From Chrysomallon squamiferum (Eukaryota > Mollusca > Gastropoda > Neomphalida > Peltospiridae), in assembly GCA_012295275.1 (NCBI GenBank), contig CM022672.1, forward strand, positions 12,513,904 through 12,550,494: a stretch of DNA of 36,591 nucleotides, read 5' to 3'. Below the pieces are notes generated by a model. That model saw only the letters and a list, made by a program, of their open reading frames with translations. It did not search any database and was not told the DNA's origin. Shown piece after piece: positions 13,201-25,786 of this stretch. The translations under genes and the position numbers were made by a program. Positions within the stretch are counted from its first letter, which is position 1; the number at the start of each line of letters is the position of its first letter.

Positions 13201-15900
13201 AACAAAATGTTTGAAAAATATTTTCCTTCTGAACAGTCACGTAGTATGCTGATTTTCAATATACCTATTTCATTTATTCAGTATAGAACTTTATATTCAG
13301 TTTCAGTGTTTGTAGTTTTTACAAATGGAAAACTTTCTCATCGTCAGTCTAACTATACAGTATTTTTTGTTTCAGGATATAGTTAAGAGAAACATTCGTA
13401 CTTTTCTTGATATTTTGTGGACTTGTGCACAGGAAAGAAAAACAGAATGCTCAGATGAAACAACGGACAGTGGTCAGCATCTTCTGCACAAGGAAATGAA
13501 TGGACCTGCAGCAAAAACGATGGCAACCACTCTGGTTAACTTTGCCACACCAGACGTTCTGTACAATGATATTATCTGGCCTGATGAAGAGTTTTTACGA
13601 ATTTCTTTGGAAAGGTTACACAGTCTTGTTACATTAAATATAAGTTTGGAATCAGTTGCAGTTGCTTATATTTTAAAACAATGGAACACAATAAAAAAAA
13701 AACAGTTTTTTGTGTATATGTGTGTGTATACAGATTTTTTTTTTTTTTTTAAAGGACGGTTTGTATGGGATATAATATAAACATCATTCTAATATTAAAC
13801 ATTCATTTTTCACTTGTGTGTTCCTTATAAAGAACACAAAATTATTCTCTTAAAATAATAAGGAATATATTTTAATATTCATATCTGGTTATGTATATTT
13901 ATGTCCTAATATTATTTCCTGGTAATTTCAGAGATCTGCTGGTTTGGAAGAAATTTGATTCCCATCCTGTTCTCTGGGATTTACTGTGTGCCTTCTGCTC
14001 AAGTATGTTGAATTGGAAACATTATATTTTTCAAAGACTATACACTTCCAGTTCAGATGAATTTGGTTGGAAAACATTAATGCACCAGTGAATATATTAA
14101 AAACATTTCAACTAAAAATAAAAAATAAATAAAAAATAATAAACACACTTTCTAAATAAAGAAAATAACCATTGAATAAAAATGTTTCTGATGATGCATA
14201 AAGCATATTGTTTCAGGTACTGTGGTAAACATTTCAAATGTTTTATTACTAGTGTGGTTCCAGGTGTTGTTTAAATCATCTTACACCTGTTCTCAAAAAC
14301 ATATTTCAGGTGCTGTGTTTACATTCTACATGTCTCCAGTTATAAGGTGTCTGCTGGGAGCAGTGATAAATCATTATGACAGTATTCATGACAAGGCTAT
14401 GAGAAATTCTCCAAAACAGTATGAAGCAGCCTGTAAACTCATTTATTGTCTTGGATGTGTAAGTTTTTATTTTTACAGTGCCTGTTAAAAGTTCATATTG
14501 CAAAATTCAAAGTTTTTTTTTTTTTTTTTTTTTTTTTGTTCCTTGGTGATACATACATTTGTTTTTAATTTAATTTGTATAATCCTTTTATCTTGTTTAT
14601 TGGTCTGTTTCAGATAATCGTTAATAGACTCATAATAAAATAACTTGGGCATTTGTGATTAGTTTTCTTTTGTTGGTGAACTTACATATTGTATTTAACA
14701 GGGAAGGCAATGGTCAATTTTAAAATTATGTTGACAATACAAAAATAGATTTCATTTTTGAAGGTGAAAGAAAAGTAAAGTGTTTATGTCTACATAAAAC
14801 GAATGAACACTTTATTATTGAAAACTTTAATAGAATATTGGAGCCTTGTATTGACATTATGTGGTTGTATCTAATAACAGTAACTTCATGTTCTGGGTCA
14901 GCATATTTGATTATTTTTAATTTCAGAGTGGTATTCTGCCAAAACCTTTGTCAAATATCAGTGAGATTTTCTACTATGCAACACCTTATGAGGGCCACTT
15001 GTTGCTGATTGGTGTTTGGAGATACATCAAAGTAATTAATATTTTCTGTTCATTTTTGACAACTTTTAAAAATGAAATCAAAATAATAATAATAAAAAAA
15101 ATATATAAATCATAAATGAACTGCATTTAATGCTTCTAATGTTCACATGTGCAATAAAACAGCAGCATGACAGATTATATATAGAGTATATAAATTTCCA
15201 CCAACTAGGTTTGAAAACTTTACTCTCTTCTCTTTATTTGTGCATTATTAATGTTTTATGGTTCTATTTACAGGAAAATCCATTTACTTGGAATAAACAG
15301 GAGATTGAAAAAAGAAGTAAGTTGCAATTTCTAACTACCCACACGTGGTTTATCAAAGATTGTAATATGTTCTTTTCCTCTCTACAAAAAAAGTCAAAAA
15401 CATTTTTCAATTTATATCTTCATTATATATGACTGATAGATAGTAATTGGTGCTATAAAAATATGTTTACAAGTTGATAAATGTTAATAGTTCTCAGTAA
15501 TCTTAAAAAGTTAATGACATCAATTTTCTCCAGGATCTAGAATCAAATTTACAGAACAGTAGGTTCAAAACATGGTATATGGTAACTTACTTATCAGTCC
15601 ATGTACATATTTAAATAAAATAACATGTGTATAGAAAACTTCATCATGAAAAATTAAAAAAGAATTTTTATTGTTGTTTTTTTTTGTTGTTTTTTTCATT
15701 GTTATTTATTTCTTTTTCTTTTTTGAGACTAAAAATACATAATTGTTTTTATTTTATTATTATTATTGTTATTATTATTTTTATTTTTGTTTTCAGAATG
15801 TGATGACAAGTTCACTGCTGTTATCAGTTCAGTGATTCACTCCAATGTTGATACAATGGGTCATCTCTATTCTCGATTTTTTGATACTGTCCAACCATGA
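3344..15900 (+). CDS. INTS5: Integrator complex subunit 5 (INTS5), complete, 22 coding exons
   Basis: Coding exons: 3344-3385, 4106-4310, 4587-4690, 4951-5105, 5535-5627, 6277-6478, 7038-7155, 7490-7565, 8018-8118, 8607-8665, 9174-9313, 9808-9916, 10456-10646, 11204-11400, 11984-12102, 12772-12969, 13376-13614, 13932-14002, 14310-14458, 14927-15031, 15274-15316, 15797-15900. Every intron is GT-AG and all phases join, giving 2820 nt, or 939 residues plus TGA; human INTS5 is about 1019. The start ATG at 3344 lies in AAAATGGCGG, and its 14-codon exon joins in phase 0. Recognisable conserved blocks are [20 protein letters not shown]-like ([13 protein letters not shown] here), [49 protein letters not shown] and a C-terminal [14 protein letters not shown]. 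Known role: a helical scaffold subunit of the nuclear Integrator complex, which cleaves snRNA 3' ends and attenuates paused RNA polymerase II. INTS5 itself has no catalytic site. Introns are short (about 180 to 1150 bp) and AT-rich. The gene is divergent from mitoguardin and convergent with TTLL11. No frame break was found. Confidence 0.95.
3530..3625. repeat. Cluster of short direct and inverted GTCA/TGAC motifs
   Basis: Within INTS5 intron 1, about 95 bp are built from overlapping TGTCAC, AGTGTCA, GTGACAGTGAC and ACAGTCAC units in both orientations, able to pair with one another. Nothing similar is seen in the rest of this intron, which otherwise holds AT-rich sequence and a pyrimidine run (3959-3994). 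Confidence 0.5.
5592..6010. repeat. Degenerate tandem copies of the INTS5 exon 5/intron 5 boundary
   Basis: The last about 36 bp of exon 5 plus its donor and early intron (CTCATTTTGATTGGGTTGTC, then GCTCACATTGGGTATG and following bases) recur in decayed form at about 5744-5800, 5825-5860 and 5961-5998, each with a CACATT core. A companion AAATCTTTTAAAAATA block recurs near 5661, 5727, 5889 and 5941. Copy spacing is uneven (about 147, 82 and 136 bp), consistent with duplication followed by deletions. Copy 2 keeps a donor-like AGGTATGTA; the later copies have lost it. Only the first copy is coding; the others contain stops. Confidence 0.65.
7179..7277. repeat. (TA)n followed by CA/CATA-rich tract
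   Basis: About 32 bp of alternating TA run into roughly 60 bp of ACAC/CATA/CATGTACA repeats, 23 bp downstream of the INTS5 exon 7 donor. The alternating purine-pyrimidine tract lies in INTS5 intron 7. Confidence 0.9.
9624..9662 (-). repeat. Dispersed 39-bp repeat next to poly-T, copy 1 (candidate retroposon tail)
   Basis: This 39-bp segment matches 10708-10746 with one mismatch. Both are preceded on the plus strand by a run of T. Read on the minus strand, each is a conserved 39 bp ending in CATTTAG followed by an A-rich tail, as at the 3' end of a 5'-truncated SINE or LINE copy. It lies in INTS5 intron 11. No tRNA-like head was found. Confidence 0.55.
10708..10746 (-). repeat. Dispersed 39-bp repeat next to poly-T, copy 2 (candidate retroposon tail)
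   Basis: Partner of the segment at 9624-9662, differing at one position, here in INTS5 intron 13 after a T-rich stretch. Similarity stops just outside the 39 bp apart from the poly-T, which suggests two separate insertions of a short 3' fragment rather than a local duplication. Confidence 0.55.
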
Positions 15901-16208
15901 TCATATCAGAAGACATTTTATAACGTGTGTGTGTGTGCGTGCGTGTATGTGTGTGATATGTAATATACTTGTGAAAAGCTCAGAGATTCTTTTTTTTATC
16001 ATTCTGCAGTTCTAGACTGTCCAAACAGACATGAAAAACCTAATGACAAGACAGTACCTGAAGAATATTTTAGTTCTCTATATTTGCTGAGAATACAAGT
16101 TAAGTGCTCAGCAGTTCCTCTTTACAGTTCTGCTTTTCTGTTTCTTAGCAAAATGAAACATTTTGAAATAATGAATATAAAATTTCATACTTGTTGGCGC
16201 CCAAGAGA

Positions 16209-16214
16209 AATAAA
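16209..16214 (+). promoter_or_regulatory. Candidate polyadenylation signal of INTS5
   Basis: AATAAA, 309 bp downstream of the INTS5 stop codon. Another AATAAA occurs at 16773-16778 and the region is AT-rich, so the choice is uncertain. Confidence 0.35.
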
Positions 16215-19200
16215 TAACTTGGAAACATATTGTGTTTTTCAATTTATTTGGAATGGAAGATTACCTTTCGTTATATATTTTCAGGAAAATGTGATGGTCT
16301 TACAGTTACTTTTTTTAAAGAATTATTTGAACATTAATATTTGCTTTCGCCTTTGGTGAAAAGATGAAATAGTATATGTTTTATTTATTTATAATTATTA
16401 GTATTGCCTTTCAGTTTTAATAATGAAGTGAAAAATGGTATCACACAGTTTATAGATAAAAAGAGCCTACCATTTATTTATCTGTAGTAACGTCATCGAG
16501 CACAATGTGGAATTATCTGTTCTAAAATTTCTTCAAGTGTTTTCAGAAAAAATACATGTATACGATGATATCACGACCTAATTTATGAATGGATAAAATG
16601 GTGGCGTTCAATTTTTTTTTTTTTTTTTTTTTTTCATACTTCATATTAGTGAAAATAGGTCATCCAAACAGTAAAATAGTAACTAGGTGAGTATAAAGAA
16701 TTTTTTTTTTTTTTTTTTATCCGATTATTCATACTGCTAAATAAGGTACACTAAAAAAGGTACACTTTAATCAATAAAGAATCGTATTTTGAATAACAAG
16801 TTCAAACTTAATAAATAAAACAAAACAAAATTGATATTGCAGTCAACAATTGTTTAAAACAGTACAAAATGAAATCTTTAATACTGTTACACTGGTGGTC
16901 AGTGTTGCATATAGTGATTAATAACAATAATTTATAAATTCTACAAGTATTCATATGAATCTGTACGTGTTACGTGTATGTGTGAATGCATAGATATATA
17001 AGTATACACATTATATCTTTTTGATCAGTACTAATAGTGAAAGTTTAATTCAAATGCACACATTAATATTAAGTTACTGTTGACTCTCGATTTCAGGAAA
17101 TCCCGAACAGACCTGGAAAAAATCGAAACATTTGAATTAACGCCATTTCCGACATGAAAACGAACCTCAAGGTACTATTCTGAATCCCCCTGGTCACGAC
17201 AGCCTGGCTCAACCATTTTCTATCGAGTAAATTACACAGTTGCACCCATAACCATCCTAACCTAAATTTACTGATTTGGCTAATAATTACTTATATTTTT
17301 TTAATAACATGTGAAACCTGTGATATAATAAAACACATGAATCCCCAGAACAATGGTTGCTAGTCTTAATTTAATCACCTTAACGCATTTGGGCGTTTTC
17401 AAAAATGCTGATTAAATATTTTGTTCAAAGAATTTGTTAACCATTCTTTTTCAACTTTGTTTTGAAGCGTCAACACTTTACGATCATTACAGTTGTAATT
17501 CTGATGGATTTAAACATATTTAAACATGTATTTTTATATGTGCATGTATATGTGTGTGTATACATATATAATATTTATTTTCAGAATTTGGGTGAATGTA
17601 AGACTAAGATGATAACATATACATCTCACTCCTACCATCTTTGTCTTGCATTAATTCACAAAAATTCTGAAAAGAAATTACATCTTTGATGATGCTTACA
17701 AACGTACAAATCAAGCAAAAATATCTTGAAAATAAACTGATCCTAATCTAATCTTTCCTTTTAAATATTTTATAAAGACTGATATTAATATAATAATAAT
17801 AATAATATCAGAAGTAACAGTATAAATAATATTTTTGTGAATACGTAACAAGCATTTGTAAATAAATAACATGAATAATAAATGATTATATTAAAGTATA
17901 TACAAAATATGAACATCTACTCTGAATAAAATTTATGTAGAATCTGAGCAATCTTAGAGCAGGATGGCTGATATGATACAGAAATAATCTCACAATTATC
18001 TGAAGCTGAAAAAAGACGAAACTTTATTGAAGGAAAAGAGAATTGATATTTATTTCTGTGCTATTTCATTCCATCGTGTAATTCAAAACGGGGGAAAAAT
18101 AAAGAATAAATAAACACCGACATTGTATTTAAAATAACGAGAGCATCGCGATTTCTGACTGCATCAGACGAGATGGAACATACAATTTAATGAATAAAAT
18201 AATTTATAACGATACCTTAACACGTATCACTACTGAAGCATAACGTTTGAAAAATGAAATCTGCTGCCAAGATTCTATGTCTTCTTTTTCCGATTAGGAG
18301 AAAGGGCTGTTATAAGAACCTTTCTATAGACACGTCAACTGATACATCTCCTTTGACATACCAGCCGTGTATCACTAGCTAGGTACAGAAATACACCAAA
18401 GGGAGAAATGGATTTGACTGATGCTGCTCGTCTTAGGTCAGCGCTTTATTTTTTAAACTTTAAACCCTTTCAGTAGCAGGACGTTAAGGTCTGCCAGAAA
18501 AACAGAAAGGAGAAATATAATGAACAACAAAGGAAAAATAAATTACAGAACTGCTGTATTAATTCCAGATTAAGTATATTCAAAAAAAAAAAAAAAAAAA
18601 AAAAATAATAATAATAAAAAAAAAAAAAAATCAGGATAAAATTAAAATAAAAATAGTAAGGAAAAAAAAAAAAAAAAGAAAAAAAAGAAGTAAAAGAAGA
18701 GTCAGATGATTCATGAATTGCAGCTTAATAACAGAGAAAAAAAGAAAAAAAAAAAAAGACATAAGCATTCAGAAAAAACACCACACAATAATAATCTCAG
18801 ATTGTTTTATGCATTACATATCCGTTATATTCAATTTAATTAACTTAAACTAAGTTAAAATATGACATGATTCAAGTTCATCTTTTCTTTCATTCAGAAT
18901 TTTGTAACGGAGAAAGGGAGTAAATTAATTTTTCAGCTTCTAAGTGTGTGAGATAATCCCTTAATTGCAGCTTAATAACAGACAATAACATATCATTTTT
19001 AATTATATAGCTGGGCCATTATATAATGGACAGCCTTCTGAAGTATATGGAATATATATGTATATAAAACACAGAATCGGCGATTATTATTTACCTTTCC
19101 GTTTGCAATGAAAGCAAAATTTATAATTAAATTTAAGATTACATTCTGGTGTAGGATAGATCCGTTTCTGGTCTCCGATATAACATTCTTAAGAAACTAC

Positions 19201-20215
19201 TCATAATTAAAACAATTTCCTCTCAATGAAAAAACACAGTAATTGCAAACAGAAATAATCTGATAGTCCAGTAGTTGTCTAATATTAAGATAGTGGTTTT
19301 CAACTTATTTTCACATGAAAAATCAATACACTGAAGCTGTAATACCAATAGTAAATTGTCTAATTTACATATTGTACATTAATATGCGTAGATCATTCTT
19401 TTGCAGTTTAATGTGGTATATCAGTGATAAAGTTAGCTAGACAACAAAGGCGCCATAAAAGTTTTATTTGGCAAATGTTTCCAGAATAACAGAATGTTAT
19501 AAAAGAAAGGGAATTTCACGGTGCTTTTTCAGCTATCAGATCCTAAATTTTAGATTGCATAAAATGTTAAAATGCTTATCTGGACGCAATCTCAATAAAA
19601 TTCACAGAGATCGTATAAGTCAGAAAATTATTATACATGAGCTTGCATTATCTATTGCAAATATTAGCGAACATTTTATATTACAGAACGCAAATTATAT
19701 GCGGGCATGATTTGCTATTAAATTCATTTTAATAAATTTATTTTAATAACAGTGTCCATGTAGTTATATTAATATCCATATCTCATTCATCAATATACAT
19801 GGCCGTAACTAGACACGTTTTGAAATGAGGCAAAAACTGCTGTCTTTGAAGTCAGTTATGACTTTCATCGCAACACTGTCGGTAGACTTCAAACTGTAAC
19901 CGTAGACCTAAACGAATTAATTCAGTGGATATTGTTTCTATCGGAATAGAGATTTATATTTTATATATTTTAAATAAAATCTTTGAATTAAAAGAAAAGT
20001 AATAAATAAATAATAAATAATAAATAAATAAAAATTAAGTCGTCAAATTCGGTGAGAGGTATTTGCCTCATTTGCTTCAATGTAGTTACAACCATGATCT
20101 ATTATATAATATATAGCTATATTTAGTTTTTTATCATGTCTAAACAGCACTGTATGAAATAATGTTTTTTGAGAACTAGTCCAATATGTTTGAATTAGAT
20201 ATACAAAAATAAAAT

Positions 20216-20221
20216 TTTATT
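20216..20221 (-). promoter_or_regulatory. Candidate polyadenylation signal of TTLL11
   Basis: TTTATT on the plus strand, that is AATAAA on the minus strand, about 150 bp past the TTLL11 stop codon. This is a suitable distance, although such hexamers are common in AT-rich DNA. Confidence 0.4.
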
Positions 20222-20372
20222 TATCATCTTTTCAGTAAAGGATCCATAATAATTAACAGAAAATTAGGGGCATTTGGTTTTCAAACTGCTTAAAAAATGC
20301 CTCCAGTGTATTATTTCGAATAGTTTGGTGTTTTGACAATCATTTTATATAATTATTATAATTATGTTCTAG

Positions 20373-22191
20373 CTATTCACGGCCATTGCTTGATTTTAGC
20401 AAATTCTTTAATGACCGTGGCCTGTAGGTCTGAGTGCGTTTTATAGCGATGAACTGATTGATGTCGTAAGGGCTAACGAACGTGGGTAGTTTTTTAAACA
20501 TGGCCTGGCTGAAAAGGCTCTGAACGGTCTCTTCTTCGAGAGAGGTAACTGTTGTCCGAGGAAACAAATGTACCGTGCGTCTTGGCATTTTTTGTTTGGA
20601 CCTCACCGCTACTGGTCGTAGTTTAAGTTCCCCCTCTCTCTGTCGCTGACAGAGATTCGCCTCACAATATTCAATGAAGGATTCAAACATTTCCAAACGA
20701 TCAGCAGAATAAAACTTTCTCCTGGCGATCTCGAAACACGCGTCTAGAAATCCATGGAAACCCAAACCTGCATAAACAGAAGATATATAGATTAAGTATA
20801 TGGAGTAGAAATAATACCCCATAAACAATAAAAATAAATTAATACGTTAGTCAGTTCATCAAAGATCACGAACAAAATTTTCATCTTCAAATCTGAATCC
20901 ACCGAGAAGTATAACTTTTATGTAAAATAAATATTAATTATTATATCCATTTATATATCAATTCATTTAAAATTTAATTATTTTTTTCAAAAATTATCAA
21001 CATAACTATTTAAAAAACAAATAATTAGACCTGGAGTCCTATCCGGATTCATATGATCCCATTTCCTCTGCATGTCGATGTAGAGAATATCAATAGCTGC
21101 ATTAGTCATACCTTTTCTGTTCAGCCGACATTTTCTACAAATAAAACTAGACACTGTAAATATAAACATAATTCTTGTTTCATATTAAGACAAACATTTA
21201 GTAGGCTTATATTTGGCTGCCATATTTCATTTAGTTTAAGAATGCTCTGTTGAGGAAGTATTAGTTTCTGTAATAAATATAATGAACTTTTATGATTCGA
21301 CATTTAACTGAAATATGGTAATCTTATAGAAAACGTGAATGCTATGAGAAGATTTCAAAAGTAAACCAGTTTCTACCAGTTTCAAAAGTACATCAGTAAC
21401 ACAAAATTTGACGAAATTCAAACAACTCATCGTATCTATAATGTTTTTAGTCATTTAGGGCGTTGTCTGTGTGTGTGTGTTTAAGGAAATATCTGTAAAG
21501 AATATCTCGAAGATTGTTAGATCATGATGGCGATAAAGGCAATAATGATGATGTGGTTAATATTAATGATATCAATGAAAATAATGATGATCATTAGTAA
21601 TACCTAGAGAACATTCTGAATCCCGTAGGTCCTATACGCTGAGCTCCTCTGACTCCCAGAGAAGAGAGAAACATGGACGCCAGTTTCTCTATGAGACGAA
21701 ATCTCTTGTATTCTTCTCCATAGATATCTGGAAAAATTTTCTTCAGACACGACTCTTCTTCATCCTCATCACCAGTTCCCTGCTCTGTCTCCTCGTGAGT
21801 GCTGTCGCTTTCTGTGCTGTCATCGTTTCTCTCGTTGTCGGTCTCGGTTGTCATGTTGTTATCTTCCCTAGATCTCGGAGTGTCTTCGCAGGAGTCACTT
21901 TTGATGATTACGGCATTGGCTGTCTGGTCAGGTTTATCATACTCTGAAAAGTCAATGCGGGTGATCTTGGCACTCGAGTTGGTCCCGGGGTCCACTGCTA
22001 AGTCGTCCATCTTGACGATGATGGTCGTCTCGTTACAGTTCTGTTCTGAATCTTTATTTAATCTCGATCTCCATTTTCTGCGTCTACAGTTAAAATAACC
22101 ATTTTTATCACCACTGTGGTTTGTAAAAATATCTTGACTAATATTGTTACCATTAATGTTATTGTTTGTGTTGTTGTTGTTGTTTTTGTTG

Positions 22192-22248
<57 letters not shown>

Positions 22249-24814
22249 GAGGATATTAAACATAAAAATCAAACAAACAAAAATAAAATAAAAAAATTAC
22301 AAATTTATAAACATGTGTTTTAAAAAAAAAAAAATAACACATTCATCATTTTTACAAAAAGGATAGAAAGAAGAAAAACTAACCTTCACCATCCAAAACA
22401 ACAAAATAATTCAGTACATATGTAATAAATATAATTAGTCATATGGTAGAATATGTAACTTAGATTGCTATTATAAAATGTAGCTAAAAATGGACATAAT
22501 CGTAATTGTGGTGAAACAAATATAACTCACATAAAACAGTAATAACAGAAGATAAAAAGAGGTACTTGGTAACTCACTTTCGTTTCGTGTGTTTGTGTTG
22601 TGGTGCTATGAGCAGCAGGGTGTCTCTGACAAGTGGATACTTGACCTCCTCGTCTTTCGAACTGGGTACAGTTTGTACCACACCCGGACTCACCTCCTGT
22701 TCACCCACTATGCTCATACTCGGGTTGGCGTTCACCTCCAGTAGATAAGGCTTGAGATTCTTCAGCAAAATGATGTCAAAACCAAATATCTGGAAGAAAA
22801 AAGAAAGCAGTGTTTATAATCTTGTATCATATTAAATGTTTAATTTGCAGCAGTAGCTGTTTGTTTATTTATGTTTTCTAAATGCTAAAGTTTGCTCAGC
22901 ATACGTGTTTGTGTGTGTGTGTGTGTGTTTGTGTACATAGATATACACATAAAAAAGTACATACATACATACATTCACATGCATACACACATACACATAC
23001 TCAAACACAGACATACATAATAAAATTACAAAAGTGCCTTTAAAAAAAAGAAGGTATTGCGGGCTATTATCAGTTCTCTGGCTTGCATTAGGTCATAACT
23101 AACTTTGTTCTTTTGTATCACTGCTTTCACGAATAGTAACAAAGTTCATATTAGCAACACTCATAAGTTTATAACATTCACATGCATACACACACATACA
23201 TCAAACACAGACATACATAATAAAATTACAAAAGTGCTTTTAAAAAAAAGAAGGTATTGCGGGCTATTATCAGTTCTCTGGCTTGCATTAGGTCATAACT
23301 AACTTTGTTCTTTTGTATCACTGCTTTCACGAATAGTAACAAAGTTCATATTAGCAACACTCATAAGTTTATAACATTCACATGCATACACACATACACA
23401 TACTCAAACACAGACATACATAATAAAATTACAAAAGTGCTTTAAAAAAAAAAAAAAAAAAGGTATTGCGGGCTATTATCAGTTCTCTGGCTCGCATTAG
23501 GTCATAACTAACTTTGTTCTCTTGAATCACTGCTTTCACGAATAGTAACTAAGTTCATATTAGCAACACTCATAAGTTTATAACATATCAACTGTTAAAT
23601 CAACCAAATATACAAATATTCGCACACATATAATTTTATACCCACACACAGAAGCAGATGTTTAGCATTATGTCAGTCATTACGTAATGGGAGGCTATCT
23701 GAACGAAATCGAGGTAAATTAATCAAAGTGTTTACTTTTGTATCCGTTGCAATATATCGCCTTTCATGTTTGCTCCATTGGCAACGTCTGCATGCGTGAC
23801 TTTTCTTCATTTACTGCACAATACATAAATAATAAACTGAAGATACGTTCGTTAGTTACCGACATCTGTAATGTGTAAGTGTTTGAGTCGTGCCTGACAA
23901 CACCGTTAAGGTCTTTGGCTGCACCTCCCATTTACTAAGCAAGTCGTTAAAAAAGATCATTAAACTTTTATAACTGTAATTGAATAATATATTGTATATT
24001 CAATTACTTTATATATACTTTTTTTTTTAATTATTACTGGGCGTGGTGTACTTGGCAGGTTTACGAGGGAAACAAAAAAAGTAAAACACTCAACGCACTC
24101 AGTGTCTTGTCGGTTTACGGTTACATGCATCATACATATAAATAAGGATTATGTAAATAAAAAGAGAAGAAACCAGCTGCTGCTACACGTCAATGTAATA
24201 CTATTTTTAATTTAAAAGCAACGGATACTTTATACAGGAAGACACAAACCACAGCCTTTGGTGAACCAATCATGGAGTCTTGACTGAAACGAGATACAGA
24301 TCGCCAAGAAAAAATACTCTTGTAACCATCATACATTCGACAAATCGAAAGAGCTAATTTTTCAGTATCACTTGCAAAATCATTTCCTTTCACGAAATAA
24401 AGCTTTGTTATGTTGATTTAACTGGTGAATATTCAATGATAAAGATAGGTTTAATCAAATCGGTCGAGACATTCAGTTATAAATATAATTTCTTATTTTA
24501 TTTGAATGAACTATTCACGTGTAAAAGTATATTTGAACATTTATTTTGGTGGATATAAACTGATGATGAAAATGTTTTATTATAATGAAAATATTCTTGG
24601 CAAATAATATGGGGTGGACACCTGATGAGAGAGCTGGCACGATGTTATAACGGCGAAGGTTACACAACTGTATATAGCGCAGGGCTGCGTTCTGGGTTAA
24701 TGCAGACTTAATGATAAAATCGGTAAACACCTTGGTCCCTAGCACAGAATTAATGTTAATTCTATTGTTATGACTGAATGAAATTATTTATTAGTATTTT
24801 GTTATTCACTTTTC

Positions 24815-24871
<57 letters not shown>

Positions 24872-25121
24872 TACTTGCGATGTACGTCGTCTAACGTATA
24901 CAGATACATACAAACAAACATACATATATACACATATAAATACATAATACATATACATACACACACATATATATATACATAAAGCATACATAATACATAC
25001 AAACTATCAGAAAATGTTTTTCTCACTGATATCGAGAGAATGAAATTAATATTATTATTTCCAAACTAAAAATAATAATAATAGTTTATAATGATTATAT
25101 AATTTTGCTTGTATCATTACC

Positions 25122-25168
<47 letters not shown>

Positions 25169-25755
25169 TATACAGATTTACAAACGGTAATAACAAATAC
25201 GAGTCAGAATGACAGAGAGAAAGATCGAGAAATTCATGCACACCTTAACGAACGAACAAAGAAACAACTGAGGCAACCCATTTCACACAGAACTTATTAT
25301 AATTTGAATGAACAGTGTAAACAGCTTTAAAATGTTTTATTATTATTATTATTATTATTATTTGATGTTGTTATTGTTTGTTTGTTTGTTTATTATTATT
25401 TTACATTTTACTTTCCTTTTTCTTTTTCTTTTTTCATTGTTTAATGCTTTTGGGAAATCGTCGAATAAAGTCTTGAGACGCTATTTATGGAACAGCTAAT
25501 TGAATCAGTTATAAACTGTAAATGTTTTAGTGCTCTTGCAAATATGGATAAAGCGATCAATATCTAGAATTACAGCATCGGATAATTTACCGTGTGAAAC
25601 TGTTATTAAACAGTCACATTATTTTTTCTCCATTATTATTTTGCTATATTGTTAAATTATTTAATAATAGTATCCAACCAGCAATCATTTTATACAGACA
25701 TAAAATCTGAGCTTTTACAAATTTATAGTTTACACAAAACGTAATTTCAAATTTT

Positions 25756-25786
<31 letters not shown>

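Larger units (their letters stand above)
15901..20372. other. Convergent intergenic region between INTS5 and TTLL11, no gene seen
   Basis: About 4.5 kb holding both 3' UTRs. It starts with a GT-rich tract (15925-15956), then has poly-T runs at about 16611-16634 and 16700-16718, an A-rich block (18583-18760) with AAG and AAT interruptions, and (AATA)n at about 19998-20035. A 20-bp segment around GCAGCTTAATAACAGA occurs at about 18720 and again at 18967. Open frames here (for example 16084-16359, 17462-17689, 19468-19710) are short, AT-driven and match nothing I recognise. A somewhat CpG-richer stretch at 17090-17240 may be an old mobile fragment but shows no coding frame. Confidence 0.6.

Noticed and set aside
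24802-25026. Minus-strand frames rich in Tyr/Ile and Cys/Val
   Set aside because: They are translations of (TA)n and CATA microsatellites.
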